Assembly: GCA_017412025.1 (NCBI GenBank)
Contig: JAFQOY010000134.1
Location: forward strand, 1-6,233
Length of the DNA stretch: 6,233 bases
Reading direction: 5' to 3'
Origin: Clostridia bacterium
GTDB taxonomy: Bacteria; Bacillota_A; Clostridia; Christensenellales; Aristaeellaceae
The notes under the pieces were generated by a model. The model had not been told where the DNA came from, did not search any database, and worked only from the letters and a program-made list of their open reading frames with translations. The position numbers were made by a program, and so were the translations under genes. This document shows, piece by piece, positions 4,918 through 6,233 of the stretch (within the stretch, counting starts at the first letter, position 1; every line of letters starts with the position of its first letter).

Positions 4918-6021
4918 ATGAACAGACGACCAAGCCAGAGCCGGACGGAATACGATTCCTTCTCTCCCCGCCACACGAACCGCTTCACCGCCGCCACGCC
5001 GGACGCGCGCTTCTTTGAGCCGAAAAGGACCTCAACGCTCCGCCGCCGGATATTCTATCTGGCATGCGCCGTCCTTCTGGCGTTATGCGTCGTCAATCTC
5101 GCCGTCAATCAGTTCGTCCTTGTCCGCCGCGCCGAAGTGCCTGTCCGCGGCCTTTCCCAGGCGTTTGACGGATACGCCATCCTGCATATTTCCGACCTGA
5201 AAGGCAGCGCCTTCGGTTCCCGGCAGGGGCTGTTCCGCTTCGCACTGAACAAAAAGCATTTTGACGCCGTCGTCATGACCGGCGATATGGTTTCCGCCCT
5301 GGGCAGCGCGCAGCCGCTCTACGACATGATCGACCAGCTCCGCGATCTCAATCCCGACGCGCCGATCTACATGATCCCCGGCGACAGCGATCCCGTGCCG
5401 ACGTCGGAAAGCTACTTTTCAAGCGGAAGCCCGTTCGCCCCATGGGTGCTGGGCGCCCGGCAGCGCGGCGCGCAGCTGCTCTCCTCGCCCGCCGCCATAG
5501 AGCGCGAGGGCCAGACCCTGTGGCTGACAACCGGCTCCCTGCTGAGCCTGGACACCCAGACCATGCAGCGCCAGTTTGAGCAGCAGTACCTGCGGGCGCT
5601 GTCCTCCGGCGACGACAACGCCATCGAGCTGGCTACGTTCAACCTCAAATGGCTCGACGAGACGCGCACGGCCAGGGAGCTGCGCACGGACGACGACGTA
5701 TGCGTCACGCTTGCGCATACGCCGCCCACTCCGCAGGACACGTGGCTCTCCCAGACCGGTCTCGTGCTCTGCGGCCACTATATGGGCGGCCTTGTCCGTC
5801 TCCCGCTCATCGGGCCGCTTTTCATCCCCTCCGCCTCGCTCCCGCGCTACGGCGTGTTCCCCGGCGCATTCACCCATTTCGGTCTGCGCCGCGAAAACAA
5901 AACATGGATCTACACCAGCCCCGGCCTTGGCGCCGCCTCCGATGATTATCCGCCGCTGTTTTTCCGCCTGTTTAATCCGCCGTCCGTGACGCTGGTCACG
6001 CTCACGCCGTCGGCGCTGTGA
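4918..6021 (+). CDS. Membrane-anchored metallophosphoesterase-like protein with an altered metal site
   Basis: 367 aa. Residues 1-44 are a polar, basic tail, followed by one membrane helix (about 45-69). The positive residues before the helix predict a cytoplasmic N-terminus and an extracytoplasmic main domain. Residues 87-360 have the calcineurin-like fold order of YkuE-type proteins: HISDLKGSAFG (90-100), VVMTGD (118-123), IPGDSD (153-158), LAHTPP (265-270) and CGHYMGGLVRLP (285-296). Family members normally read DxH, GD, GNHD, H and GHTH. Here DxH is DxK (K95), GNHD is GDSD and GHTH is GHYM. The metal-2 ligands (D123, D156 for Asn, H267, H287) look preserved, whereas two metal-1 ligands are replaced (K95, M289). 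It may be a one-metal enzyme or a non-catalytic binding protein; the substrate is unknown. The gene has its own promoter and terminator. Confidence 0.82.
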   Translation: MNRRPSQSRTEYDSFSPRHTNRFTAATPDARFFEPKRTSTLRRRIFYLACAVLLALCVVNLAVNQFVLVRRAEVPVRGLSQAFDGYAILHISDLKGSAFGSRQGLFRFALNKKHFDAVVMTGDMVSALGSAQPLYDMIDQLRDLNPDAPIYMIPGDSDPVPTSESYFSSGSPFAPWVLGARQRGAQLLSSPAAIEREGQTLWLTTGSLLSLDTQTMQRQFEQQYLRALSSGDDNAIELATFNLKWLDETRTARELRTDDDVCVTLAHTPPTPQDTWLSQTGLVLCGHYMGGLVRLPLIGPLFIPSASLPRYGVFPGAFTHFGLRRENKTWIYTSPGLGAASDDYPPLFFRLFNPPSVTLVTLTPSAL

Positions 6022-6037
6022 CCGCTCCGCCTTCCCT

Positions 6038-6061
6038 GCCCTCGCAGCGGAGGGCTTTTTT
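6038..6061 (+). terminator. Intrinsic terminator of the phosphoesterase gene
   Basis: GCCCTC (6038-6043) pairs with GAGGGC (6050-6055) over the loop GCAGCG and is followed by six T residues (6056-6061). It lies 17 nt after the stop codon, in the position expected of a factor-independent terminator. Confidence 0.88.
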
Positions 6062-6150
6062 CATTCCTCTGCCATCCATATAAATAGTACGAACCCTCCT
6101 CCCGGAGGGTTCAGATTATCAATAAAGTCTGTTTTAAACTTTGGGGATGC

Positions 6151-6174
6151 ATGAAGGGGCTGCAGCCCCTTCAT
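6151..6174. repeat. Perfect 24-bp palindrome
   Basis: ATGAAGGGGCTG is followed directly by its exact reverse complement. With no mismatch it can form a very stable hairpin in RNA or a symmetric protein site in DNA. It lies in the right-end repeat, not next to a recognisable promoter. Confidence 0.85.
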
Positions 6175-6210
6175 ATGAAATCCGCAGCAGCGACATGCGC
6201 GGTGCGAGGA

Positions 6211-6233
6211 GCGGCTGCAAGCCGCTTCCTATA
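6211..6233. repeat. 23-bp direct repeat shared by both window ends (right copy)
   Basis: Identical to bases 1-23. Joining the two ends at this overlap gives a continuous hairpin chain whose spacing resembles the complete chain at 3059-3302. Confidence 0.9.

Larger units (their letters stand above)
6091..6233 (+). repeat. Hairpin-chain repeat, 5' part of a copy (right window end)
   Basis: This gene-free tail contains GAACCCTCC-TCCC-GGAGGGTTC (6091-6112), a perfect 24-bp palindrome centred at 6162/6163 (6151-6174, half-site ATGAAGGGGCTG), the tag TGAAATCCGCA (6176-6186) and the hairpin GCGGCT-GCA-AGCCGC (6211-6225). The tag matches TGAAATCTGCA (3132-3142) at 10 of 11 positions. The palindrome corresponds to the GAATCC-TGC-GGATTC hairpin there: both begin GAA, end TTC and have TGC at the tip. 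I infer that this is the 5' part of the repeat at 3059-3302. Confidence 0.55.

Noticed and set aside
4405..4974. A minus-strand frame with a repeated YDTLQ pentapeptide
   Set aside because: The peptide repeat follows automatically from a tandem repeat with a period divisible by three, and the rest of the frame overlaps radA out of frame with arginine-rich sequence.
6079..6084. TATAAA as a possible -10 for a transcript through the right-end repeat
   Set aside because: The only upstream -35 candidates are in the T-tract of the terminator and match poorly, so a promoter cannot be supported.

Overview
The window carries four complete protein genes and looks like chromosomal DNA from a GC-rich, anaerobic, probably gut-associated Bacillota (Clostridia-type) bacterium. 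The basis is the Gram-positive-style ribosome binding sites, a radA/sms gene, a secreted FMN/FAD reductase of the kind common in gut anaerobes, and Clostridia-like protein sequences. The taxonomic placement is an inference from these traits, not a database match.

Layout. Positions 1-223 form a chain of hairpins ending in a terminator-like structure. A secreted flavoprotein reductase (FMN-binding plus FAD domains) lies on the minus strand at 224-1966. A 267-bp divergent control region (1967-2233) separates it from a MerR-family regulator on the plus strand (2234-3040, TTG start). A second hairpin-rich spacer (3041-3310) ends in a clear plus-strand terminator. radA is on the minus strand (3311-4684). 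A divergent spacer (4685-4917) holds a 15-bp tandem repeat, promoters facing both ways and a perfect DnaA-box 9-mer. A membrane-anchored metallophosphoesterase-like protein is on the plus strand (4918-6021), with its own terminator. Positions 6062-6233 are again hairpin-rich.

How the genes relate. The merR/reductase pair looks like a regulator and its target: the minus-strand promoter facing the reductase has the long 19-bp spacer filled by a dyad that is the hallmark of MerR-controlled promoters. The reductase lacks the residues that bind fumarate-like dicarboxylates, so its electron acceptor is probably something else. radA and the phosphoesterase share a divergent promoter region but have no evident functional link. 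The phosphoesterase-like protein has lost ligands for one of the two metals of its family.

The most unusual signal is between the genes. The hairpin chain at 3059-3302 is matched, element by element and in the same order, by the right end of the window followed by its left end. Short sequence tags are conserved while hairpin stems differ in sequence but stay paired. The two ends also share an exact 23-bp sequence that forms one of the hairpins. This suggests a dispersed, structured repeat or noncoding RNA ending in a terminator, with the contig either broken inside copies of it or circular at it. All alignments were done by eye.
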